Of a stretch of 5,607 nucleotides of DNA, positions 1-5,478 are shown in pieces. Source of the DNA: Candidatus Njordarchaeum guaymasense. GTDB lineage: Archaea > Asgardarchaeota > Njordarchaeia > Njordarchaeales > Njordarchaeaceae. Under the pieces are notes generated by a model that saw only the letters and a list, made by a program, of their open reading frames with translations, made no database searches and was not told where the DNA came from. Numbering within the stretch: the stretch's first letter is position 1; each line of letters starts with the position of its first letter. A program made the position numbers and the translations under genes. The stretch covers positions 1 through 5,607 of the forward strand of contig JAUQYT010000218.1 of assembly GCA_030587605.1 (NCBI GenBank), written 5' to 3'.

Positions 1-68
1 AGAAAAGTGCAGTAATAATTACCTCTCAGATATCCACCAATTATTGCGACTTTATCTGCGATCCTTGT

Positions 69-74
69 GAGGTG
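69..74 (+). promoter_or_regulatory. Ribosome binding site deciding a TTG start
   Basis: GAGGTG ends 7 nt before TTG 82 and is complementary to the archaeal 16S rRNA 3' end consensus. It overlaps the alternative GTG at 67, so it supports the shorter protein. Confidence 0.5.
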
Positions 75-81
75 TAAAGCC

Positions 82-651
82 TTGTCGTCTAAGAAAGAGT
101 TGAAGCCATCGGCTTTGGTATACCCAACCCCTGTCGTACTAGTCACCTCGGTGGACGAGGACGGGAGACCTAATATCTGTACGCTAGCAGCAGTAGGGAT
201 CTTGTGTGGTAAGCCTCCCCACGTAGGGATCTCGATCAAGCCTTCACGGTATTCCCATGGGCTGATAAGCAAGACCAAGGAATTTGTCGTCAACATTCCC
301 ACGACTGACATCGTAAAGGAAACCGATTACTGTGGTGTCGTGTCAGGGAGAACAGTGGACAAGTTTAGGGAAGCTAAGCTTACACAGATGAAAGCTAAAA
401 AAGTGAGGCCGCCAATCATAAAGGAGTGCCCAGTAAGCCTTGAGTGCAAGCTCAAAGATGTGATAAAACTCGGATCCCACGATCTCTTCATTGGGGAAGT
501 TGTCAATGTCGACGTTGATGAAACTGCGCTAGGCTCTTCAGGCAGAATTGACTATGAGAAGCTAAGCCCTGTGACTTGGAATCCTATTACAGGCGAATAC
601 CACAGTCTCGGGAAAGTCTTGGGATCAGAGGGCTTCCAAAAGAGAAAATAG
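82..651 (+). CDS. Flavin reductase-like FMN-binding protein
   Basis: This 189-residue protein matches the flavin reductase-like domain (DIM6/NTAB, flavoredoxin-type). These proteins bind FMN and reduce it or pass electrons in the cytoplasm; the partner here is unknown. Visible family signatures, numbered from a GTG at 67, are the beta-strand pattern VVLVTSVDEDGRPN (23-36), PHVGISIKPSRYSHGLI (51-67), the FVVNIP strand (73-78), DYCGVVSGRTVDKF (87-100), ECPVSLEC (120-127) and GSHDLFIGEV (136-145). The length is normal for the family. I place the start at TTG 82 because GAGGTG (69-74) is a good ribosome binding site 7 nt upstream. A GTG at 67 would add five residues but has no such site, and an in-frame stop lies at 16-18. 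The gene stands alone, with 235 bp before the next one. Family confidence is high; substrate unknown. Confidence 0.88.
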   Translation: MSSKKELKPSALVYPTPVVLVTSVDEDGRPNICTLAAVGILCGKPPHVGISIKPSRYSHGLISKTKEFVVNIPTTDIVKETDYCGVVSGRTVDKFREAKLTQMKAKKVRPPIIKECPVSLECKLKDVIKLGSHDLFIGEVVNVDVDETALGSSGRIDYEKLSPVTWNPITGEYHSLGKVLGSEGFQKRK

Positions 652-699
652 ATGGAAAAAAAGTGAAGGGAAGGCTGATTCAGGTTTTCGGGGATAAGG

Positions 700-760
700 A
701 AAAGAGCGAGGAACCGCTTTGCCAAGGCGATCCAAGACTGCGACAAGAACCTCTCTTTTT
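700..760 (+). terminator. Possible folded 3' end with T5 tract after the flavin reductase gene
   Basis: AAAAGAG (700-706) can pair with CTCTTTT (753-759). Inside this, CGCTTT (715-720) pairs with AAGGCG (724-729) across GCC, with one G-U pair. The structure ends in five T (756-760), and archaeal RNA polymerase tends to stop at T runs. The T run is short, so this is only a candidate 3' end for the gene ending at 651. Confidence 0.3.
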
Positions 761-787
761 CACTCAACTTGCTGAAACACTTCAAGG

Positions 788-801
788 AAATCTATTTAAT
801 A
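788..801 (+). promoter_or_regulatory. TATA-like promoter for the MFS transporter gene
   Basis: CTATTTAATA (792-801) preceded by GAAAT resembles an archaeal TATA box with a purine-rich BRE. A transcription start about 25 bp downstream would fall near 822, giving a leader of ~65 nt before GTG 887. This makes the transporter a separate transcription unit from the flavin reductase. Confidence 0.5.
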
Positions 802-820
802 TCAAGCGCTACATAGGGTA

Positions 821-853
821 ACAATTCGCAGTTGTCTTCTCCAGTTTCTGGAG
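821..853 (+). promoter_or_regulatory. Two adjacent 15-bp dyads upstream of the MFS gene
   Basis: ACAATT-CGC-AGTTGT (821-835, one mismatch between arms) and CTCCAG-TTT-CTGGAG (839-853, perfect arms) have the same 6-3-6 layout, with centres 18 bp apart. They cover the predicted transcription start and early leader, a typical repressor position. As RNA, the second dyad would be a hairpin that overlaps a GGAGG (850-854). That GGAGG has no start codon at a usable distance. Confidence 0.4.
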
Positions 854-886
854 GATCTCTCTTAAGTAGAACTAGGATGCTGGGTT

Positions 887-2128
887 GTGAACAGCAGGGT
901 TGGACCATCTATGTCCAAGAGATTCTTCGTGATGCTTTGCGTTATGGGACTTTTCGCCATTCTTAGCTCAACAATGTCAAAGAACCCTGTTCTCAGACCA
1001 TTTGCAGAGAGCCTCGGAACACCGGAGTTCCTGATGGGATTCGTCGCCTCCGCCTCCACTATTCCGGGCATTCTCGCGAGTCTGCCAGCGGGGACGATCT
1101 CCGACCGTCTGGGCAGAAGGAAAGTGATTTTCTTCTCTGGCGCCATCTTTGCGTCTGCGCCCTTCCTTTACCTTTTTGTAGTGAATCCCTTCCAGTTGAT
1201 TCTGGTCAGGTTTTATCACGGGTTTGCCACGGCGATCTTTGGTCCGGTAGCTAAGGCGGCCATTGTGGAGAGATATCCTCAGAGCAAGGGAGAAAAAGTT
1301 TCATTGTTTTCGTCGGTTTCGGATGTCGGGAGAACTATTGCTCCAACCATTGGAGGATATGTCCTCCTCGTTACGGCTTCAAACTACTATGAACTCTACC
1401 TCACTGTCGGGGTCGCAGGTGTTTTGGCGTTACTTGTAGCAACGGGCTTGCGCGAAAGGAAAGAAGGTGAGACGGGGAAGGTTCCAAGAACAGCAGAAAA
1501 AACAAAACCAGTTACCATGAAAGGGGGCGTGAAATGGTCTCAAAGTGCTGCCCGAGATTGGAAAGAAGTCGCTTCGAATGCCGGGATTCTTGCTGCAAGC
1601 CTGGCTGAGGCTGCGCAATACTACACCTTCGGGGCTTTTGAGTTTTACATGGTCGCTTACGCGAAATCGCTCGGAATAGACATATTGCTAATCGGTATTA
1701 TTTCGTCAGTTCAGATAGTTACCTTTGTCATAGGTAAACCTCTCATGGGGCGACTGTCTGACAGAATTGGAAGAAAACGACCCATTATCCTCGGACTAGT
1801 GATTGGTGGAATCTCAATGGTCGCCACACAATTCGCCGTAAGCTTCCCCGAGCTTGTCTTGGTTTCGATTACTTACGGTCTGAGTTTCTCTCTTGTGACA
1901 TCTTCAACCCCCGCACTTGTGTCGGAACTCTGCAGAAAAGAAGTGTACGGTTCAGCTATGGGATTCCTCAGTACAATAATGGATGTAGGGCAAACTCTGG
2001 GACCTATTGCAACTGGTCTCATTATTGCAACTGGATTTGGGTATTCAGGGTCGTTCACCAGCCTCGGGCTGGTGCTTCTTGTGTCCTGCATGGTTCTCTA
2101 TGTTTCCCTGAGAAAAAAGATCCGTTGA
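887..2128 (+). CDS. Major facilitator superfamily transporter, 12 membrane helices
   Basis: This 413-residue membrane protein has the MFS plan of two six-helix halves joined by a charged loop (about 187-228). The hallmark loop 2-3 motif is GTISDRLGRRK at 69-79, and its copy in the second half is GRLSDRIGRKR at 288-298. The halves also share a related stretch at the helix 5 position: SDVGRTIAPTIGG (145-157) and MDVGQTLGPIATG (365-377). The closest general type is proton-coupled drug or metabolite efflux (tetracycline/multidrug type), but the substrate cannot be read from the sequence. GTG 887 has AGGA (874-877) 9 nt upstream and is chosen as start; ATG 911 (MSKRFF) is a real alternative, eight residues shorter. 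The upstream dyads suggest regulated expression, as is usual for efflux pumps. The family call is secure. Confidence 0.92.
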   Translation: MNSRVGPSMSKRFFVMLCVMGLFAILSSTMSKNPVLRPFAESLGTPEFLMGFVASASTIPGILASLPAGTISDRLGRRKVIFFSGAIFASAPFLYLFVVNPFQLILVRFYHGFATAIFGPVAKAAIVERYPQSKGEKVSLFSSVSDVGRTIAPTIGGYVLLVTASNYYELYLTVGVAGVLALLVATGLRERKEGETGKVPRTAEKTKPVTMKGGVKWSQSAARDWKEVASNAGILAASLAEAAQYYTFGAFEFYMVAYAKSLGIDILLIGIISSVQIVTFVIGKPLMGRLSDRIGRKRPIILGLVIGGISMVATQFAVSFPELVLVSITYGLSFSLVTSSTPALVSELCRKEVYGSAMGFLSTIMDVGQTLGPIATGLIIATGFGYSGSFTSLGLVLLVSCMVLYVSLRKKIR

Positions 2129-2166
2129 ATTGTTCTCTACCTCTGTTGTGGGGTCAAAGCAAAGAG

Positions 2167-2174
2167 TAATTATA
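2167..2174 (+). promoter_or_regulatory. TATA-like box for the M29-like gene
   Basis: TAATTATA lies 39 bp after the MFS stop codon. A start of transcription about 26 bp downstream (near 2197) would give a ~65-nt leader before TTG 2262. If real, the frame before that point is not translated. Confidence 0.33.
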
Positions 2175-2194
2175 CAGGAGCTACTCAAATTAAC

Positions 2195-2210
2195 TGCATC
2201 GCCAGATGCA
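2195..2210 (+). promoter_or_regulatory. Perfect 16-bp dyad in the M29-like gene leader
   Basis: TGCATC-GCCA-GATGCA has two perfect 6-bp arms around 4 bp. Its centre is ~32 bp downstream of the TATA-like box at 2167-2174, so it would overlap the transcription start. This could be an operator or a leader hairpin. Confidence 0.38.
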
Positions 2211-2261
2211 ATAACAGGTCGTCTTGTGAATAGACGAATATGTGTGAGGGTGAGAAGGATC

Positions 2262-3410
2262 TTGAGGATTGTAAACATCGTGAACGTTGTCACTGAAGCC
2301 TGCAACAACATTCTGAGGATAATCACTCACGGCGACAAAACCCACACCCTCAAGAAAGAAAATGACCTCCTAATAATCGGGGACAGTAGAGATCACAGCC
2401 CTCTTTACACAGAGATCCTAGCCAAGACCATCCGCCAGTGGCAAGGTAACCTTGGGGGCAAGGTTGAGGCTAGATACCTTCCTGAACAAAGACCTTTCAC
2501 TGACATTGCTCAGGTTGATCCTTCCATCCCAGAGCTCGCAGCGAAAGCAGATGTCATCATAGTGACCTACTCGAATCCTGGCGAAAAGATACGTCACGAG
2601 GAGTCTCCAACAGTCAACAAGGCGTTTCTCAAGACTGTTCTTGATAGAATACAGCGCAAGAGCATTAGACTCTACGTGGTCGCCGCTAGACCAACCGTAC
2701 ACGTCTTGGAGTCCCTAGCAGACACCAGAGCCATTGAGCAAACCAACACGCTTTCTAAGCAACTGAAGCGCTACCTCCAACAAAAAGCTGGTAGCAAGAT
2801 GGAGATCTACACACTAAAGGAAGGAAGACATGGCGACCGCCTTGCGTTCACAATACCATCGCGAGAAATGGTCGCAGCAGACTACTTCGAAGCCAATGAA
2901 CCAATAATCAATATCCCCGCAGGCGAGGTCTTCTTCGAACCAACCCTTGGAACAGCCAGCGGAAAACTATACCTCAAGGAAGGGAGCTACTACCACCTTA
3001 ACGTCCCAATCAAAGGAATGATCATAATGAACTTCGAGAACGGCGAGATCGTTGAGTGCAGGAACCTTGGCGGAAAAGACGAAGAAGTGTATGGCTTCAT
3101 CAAAAAACACCAACAAGTGAAGGAGAATAGGCACACAGCCGAAATGGGAATAGGCACATACCTAGCCGGTTCAAGCATCCCTATGGAAGAAATGATATAC
3201 AACAATACGATCCTGGAGAAACTGCAAGGTTTCCACATCGCCTATGGAAACTCGATACCAATCAAAGGAAAACACGAAGCACCAGAGCACATAGACACCT
3301 GGGTCAAGTACGGCGACGTATTCATCGGCGAAGATCACCTGATCTCTGGTGGAAAAATAAACACCAAGCTGATAAGAAGACAGTCCCGACAAGAATTGAA
3401 TTCTCCATGA
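2262..3410 (+). CDS. M29 aminopeptidase T-like metalloprotein
   Basis: The C-terminal half resembles M29 metallo-aminopeptidases (AmpS/aminopeptidase T), cytoplasmic enzymes with a two-metal site. Counting from an upstream TTG at 2130, the likely metal ligands are Glu266 in NIPAGEVF, Glu338 in AEMGIGT, His369 in HIAYG, and His387 and Asp389 in EHIDTW; their order and most spacings fit the family. The tyrosine usually found seven residues after the first His is Ile376, and the loop to HID is about 13 residues shorter than in aminopeptidase T (numbering recalled), so the activity may differ. The N-terminal half holds conserved-looking segments such as LLIIGDSRDHSPLYTEILAK. I favour TTG 2262 (382 aa, GGTGA at 2248-2252). 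The frame is open to 2130 (426 aa), but its first 44 codons are basic, low in complexity and overlap a dyad. GTG 2280 is also possible. NicX-type ring dioxygenases share the fold and are an alternative. Confidence 0.75.
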   Translation: MRIVNIVNVVTEACNNILRIITHGDKTHTLKKENDLLIIGDSRDHSPLYTEILAKTIRQWQGNLGGKVEARYLPEQRPFTDIAQVDPSIPELAAKADVIIVTYSNPGEKIRHEESPTVNKAFLKTVLDRIQRKSIRLYVVAARPTVHVLESLADTRAIEQTNTLSKQLKRYLQQKAGSKMEIYTLKEGRHGDRLAFTIPSREMVAADYFEANEPIINIPAGEVFFEPTLGTASGKLYLKEGSYYHLNVPIKGMIIMNFENGEIVECRNLGGKDEEVYGFIKKHQQVKENRHTAEMGIGTYLAGSSIPMEEMIYNNTILEKLQGFHIAYGNSIPIKGKHEAPEHIDTWVKYGDVFIGEDHLISGGKINTKLIRRQSRQELNSP

Positions 3411-3485
3411 TTTACAGAGCCGTGTTCCTCTATACTCTGAAAAAACGCTTCTCACACCTGCGAAGTAGGACCCTGGGAAAATAGG

Positions 3486-4298
3486 GTGCAAAAGATTTTG
3501 TCAAGATCATCAGAAACAAGTCATTACTATGACGCTGTTGAGAGACACCTGGCGATCGAGAAACTGGTCACGCGCAAGAATCCTAGTGGTAACCAGGAAA
3601 GGAAATACTACCGTGTCAGACCAGCAAGATGGTATGGTGGAATCGTAACCGCTGACTGCACGGGGTGCGGATTACTCTGCAAGTTCTGCTGGGTCGCAGA
3701 CGAAGTGATGTTCCACCCCGCGACAATGGGAAAATTCTATACACCCGAAAGAATGGCGGAAAGCCTAGTAGCCTTGGCAGAGAAGAAAGGATTGACTCAG
3801 CTCCGAGTAAGCGGAGGGGAACCCACTATTGGAAAACCCCATCTACTTGAACTTCTCCACCAGCTTCAGGGCCATCACTACAAATTCATCCTAGAAACCA
3901 ACGGGATACCGCTGGGCGCCGATGAGGACTACGCGAAGGATCTGTCGAAGTACCGCTACTTTGTCCACGTGAGGGTATCTCTGAAGGGATGCAATGATCA
4001 GGAGTTCGCGCTTCTTACCGGAGCGAAGCAGGAAGGTTTCGAACTCCAGTTGAAGGCACTTCAAAATCTGGTGAGGGCGGGTGTAGGCTCCCACCCATCA
4101 GTGATGTCTTCCTTCTCATCTAAAAACAGCTTGAAGACTCTCGTCAAAAGACTGAGAAAAATAGATCCAAAGCTGGCAGGCGAGATGGAAATCGAAGAAC
4201 TCATTCTATACTCACACGTGGTCAGGAGATTGAACAAATACAATCTAACGTATCACGTAGCTCATGCACCTAACAGAGTTCCACCAGATCAAATCTAG
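3486..4298 (+). CDS. Radical SAM enzyme, substrate unknown
   Basis: This 270-residue cytoplasmic protein has the radical SAM signature CX3CX2C at Cys61-Cys65-Cys68 (CGLLCKFCW), which binds the 4Fe-4S cluster that cleaves S-adenosylmethionine. SGGEPT at 109-114 is the SAM-binding GGE motif. An extra Cys58 lies just before the motif. FILETNG (134-140) and HVRVSLKG (161-168) fit strands of the partial TIM barrel. No SPASM or other auxiliary cluster domain is visible. It resembles uncharacterised archaeal radical SAM proteins related to pyruvate formate-lyase activating enzymes, but this does not fix a reaction. GTG 3486 is used as start; TTG 3498 preceded by GGGTG (3484-3488) is an alternative, four residues shorter. 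It follows the M29-like gene by 75 bp in the same direction and may be cotranscribed. It faces the regulator gene 18 bp away. Confidence 0.9.
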   Translation: MQKILSRSSETSHYYDAVERHLAIEKLVTRKNPSGNQERKYYRVRPARWYGGIVTADCTGCGLLCKFCWVADEVMFHPATMGKFYTPERMAESLVALAEKKGLTQLRVSGGEPTIGKPHLLELLHQLQGHHYKFILETNGIPLGADEDYAKDLSKYRYFVHVRVSLKGCNDQEFALLTGAKQEGFELQLKALQNLVRAGVGSHPSVMSSFSSKNSLKTLVKRLRKIDPKLAGEMEIEELILYSHVVRRLNKYNLTYHVAHAPNRVPPDQI

Positions 4299-4316
4299 AG
4301 GGTTTTACCGTTACGC

Positions 4317-5096
4317 CTATCTGTCACCAGTTGAAACGATTGTTTGGCTCATTTTCTGAAAAAGCTTCGCAGCTTTCGTTATGATTCTTCTGTTAATAGC
4401 TATTGCTGATGAGAATAATGCCACCAAACTCAGCAAGCTTGATGTATACCATAGGATCCTAAGCACATAGTCTCCCCCCCACGGTAGGAATACTTGCACA
4501 ACGATGATATCAAAGAGTAGAACAAACCAGCACCCAAACAAGAGCATGTTAAGAGCCCAATCCCTTGGCTCCCACCGCATTCTTAGACTTGGCCAATATG
4601 TCAAAACACCAAGCGATTTTCCCTCTGATATTATTGTGGTTTTCACACCTTTCATAGCAGCTAGATAGCCCACCACAGCACCGAGTAATCCTATGACTAC
4701 GCCAAAGAAAGCTGTGTCGAAGGGTTTCGACATTATTATCGGCAAAATCGATAGGAACAACGCAATCATGAAACCTCCTCCAAGTATCGCTAAAGCTGCA
4801 AAAACCCATTTTGACTGGATGGAAGGACCCTTACTATTATCTTTCATAGTGGACTCGATCGTTCTTATGCCTTTCAACGCTTCTCTCCCGCTGTCCGTCA
4901 ATGCGTATAGCCCTTGATGATCGATGCAAACGAGTTCTCCGATTTTCTTGATATGATGGTCGAGGTTGCCACTGCTCTTCACATCCAACTTCCTTTTTAA
5001 CTCACTAAAGCCCATCGGTGAATTCTCTAACAACTCCAAGATCTTGATACGGAGAGGGTGGGAAACCGCTTCAAAAAGCTTCGCAATCCCGGACAT
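4317..5096 (-). CDS. Membrane-anchored ArsR-like winged-helix regulator
   Basis: The N-terminus is an ArsR-type winged helix as found in many archaeal regulators: KLFEAVSHPLRIKILELL, then FSELKRKL, the recognition helix region SSGNLDHHIKKIGELV, and a wing ending in LYALTDSGREAL. The C-terminal two thirds hold four hydrophobic segments (about 107-131, 139-157, 190-214 and 220-244, counted from TTG 5126), which should fix the protein in the membrane with the DNA-binding domain in the cytoplasm. No known sensor domain is seen, so the signal is unknown. I choose ATG 5096 (259 aa). ATG 5123 and TTG 5126 give 268-269 aa, but they lie only ~13 bp from the TATA-like box at 5131-5140, too close to be transcribed from it. 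The gene is convergent with the radical SAM gene and divergent from the CoA-transferase gene. It contains a G7 run (minus strand, at 4474-4480) with frame intact on both sides. Confidence 0.85.
   Translation of the reverse strand: MSGIAKLFEAVSHPLRIKILELLENSPMGFSELKRKLDVKSSGNLDHHIKKIGELVCIDHQGLYALTDSGREALKGIRTIESTMKDNSKGPSIQSKWVFAALAILGGGFMIALFLSILPIIMSKPFDTAFFGVVIGLLGAVVGYLAAMKGVKTTIISEGKSLGVLTYWPSLRMRWEPRDWALNMLLFGCWFVLLFDIIVVQVFLPWGGDYVLRILWYTSSLLSLVALFSSAIAINRRIITKAAKLFQKMSQTIVSTGDR
4359..4376 (-). other. Hairpin with GCGA tetraloop near the 3' end of the regulator gene
   Basis: On the minus strand AAAGCT-GCGA-AGCTTT forms a perfect 6-bp stem with a GNRA loop and runs into five T in total. 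It lies inside the coding sequence, about 42 nt before the stop codon. On the plus strand the same element is 63 nt past the radical SAM stop, so it could mark the 3' end of that transcript. Function is not shown. Confidence 0.3.
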
Positions 5097-5130
5097 ACAG
5101 ACACACTCATCAAGAACTTCCATCAAAGCG

Positions 5131-5140
5131 TTATTTAATT
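5131..5140 (-). promoter_or_regulatory. TATA-like promoter of the membrane-anchored regulator gene
   Basis: Read on the minus strand this is AATTAAATAA. A transcription start ~25 bp downstream would be near 5110, giving a ~12-nt leader to ATG 5096. No other AT-rich box is evident in the next 60 bp upstream. Confidence 0.5.
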
Positions 5141-5173
5141 CCTATGTTCGTGACAAGAAGTCAAAAGAACAGG
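5141..5173. promoter_or_regulatory. Interrupted palindrome upstream of the regulator promoter
   Basis: Two 14-bp arms, CCTATGTTCGTGAC (5141-5154) and GTCAAAAGAACAGG (5160-5173), flank a 5-bp AAGAA centre. Reverse-complementing one arm gives 9 of 14 matches, concentrated at the outer CCT and inner TGAC; GTTC/GAAC also match with a small shift. It abuts the TATA-like box at 5131-5140 on its upstream side, a position suited to an activator or an autoregulatory site. Confidence 0.35.
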
Positions 5174-5355
5174 ACTAAGATCAGATACGACTACAGGAAA
5201 CTGAGTCTCTAAGACTGATGGCTGATGGGCTGGTGAGACGTGAGAACTTGCTTGTTCGTTACGCAGAGTTAGTCTAGCTATGGTCTGGCTCTACTTAGGC
5301 GGGAGAGTTCCACGTGAGAGTCATAGCTCTTTGAATGATGCAGGTTAACCGAAGA
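5174..5355. other. Gene-free stretch with possible RNA hairpins
   Basis: No convincing gene is seen here; all open frames are under about 35 codons and have no ribosome binding site. Possible folds on the plus strand are AGTCT-CTA-AGACT (5204-5216), a 9-bp stem with one bulged G at 5239-5263 (CGTGA and GAAC pairing with GTTC and TTACG), and a long-range 7-bp pairing of AGCTATG (5276-5282) with CATAGCT (5322-5328). No tRNA or C/D box guide RNA could be recognised. Confidence 0.3.
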
Positions 5356-5377
5356 TATCGTTAAACTCGAAACGATA
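5356..5377. promoter_or_regulatory. Perfect 22-bp dyad upstream of the CoA-transferase promoter
   Basis: TATCGTT (5356-5362) and AACGATA (5371-5377) are perfect 7-bp inverted arms around 8 bp. The dyad ends 4 bp before the TATA-like box at 5382-5389 and covers the BRE position, so a bound protein could recruit or block the general transcription factors. Confidence 0.5.
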
Positions 5378-5381
5378 AGTG

Positions 5382-5389
5382 TTTTATAG
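5382..5389 (+). promoter_or_regulatory. TATA-like promoter of the CoA-transferase-like gene
   Basis: TTTTATAG is a good archaeal TATA-box match. Transcription would start near 5411, giving a ~68-nt leader to ATG 5479. Confidence 0.55.
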
Positions 5390-5465
5390 AAAAAGATCCC
5401 TAAGAGACTAAGATTCATGTGTCATTCTTACCAGAAAATCCAACTGCAATACATGAAGTTCCTTT

Positions 5466-5470
5466 GGAGG
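5466..5470 (+). promoter_or_regulatory. Strong ribosome binding site for the edge gene
   Basis: GGAGG lies 8 nt before ATG 5479. It favours this start over the in-frame GTG at 5419, which would add 20 residues and sits ~8 nt from the predicted transcription start. Confidence 0.65.
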
Positions 5471-5478
5471 ACTGGAAG

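Noticed and set aside
1..110. Minus-strand open reading that gives a protein-like string over the left edge.
   Set aside because: It runs antisense into the well-supported flavin reductase gene, has no clear start or ribosome binding site, and the window edge cuts it. It is more likely the mirror of codon periodicity.
576..821. Overlapping 81-codon frame running out of the flavin reductase gene.
   Set aside because: Its first part is the reductase gene in another frame, it has no start signal, and the remainder covers the candidate terminator and promoter.
4474..4480. Run of seven C (G7 in the regulator gene) as a phase-variation or frameshift site.
   Set aside because: The frame is intact with membrane segments on both sides, and the run simply encodes part of PWGGDY. 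There is no evidence of length variation.
5094..5105. CVC near the regulator N-terminus, similar to the ELCVCD metal-binding motif of classic ArsR repressors.
   Set aside because: In ArsR that motif lies in the DNA-binding helix. Here it precedes the winged helix and is lost if translation starts at ATG 5096.
5218..5348. Two tiny consecutive frames (ATG 5218 to stop 5277, ATG 5280 to stop 5348), as small proteins or gene remnants.
   Set aside because: They are under 25 codons with no ribosome binding site and no recognised similarity.
5172..5416. Direct repeat GACTAAGAT near 5173 and near 5407.
   Set aside because: Nine bases at AT-rich promoter flanks, over 200 bp apart, is weak, and no mobile element or attachment structure surrounds it.
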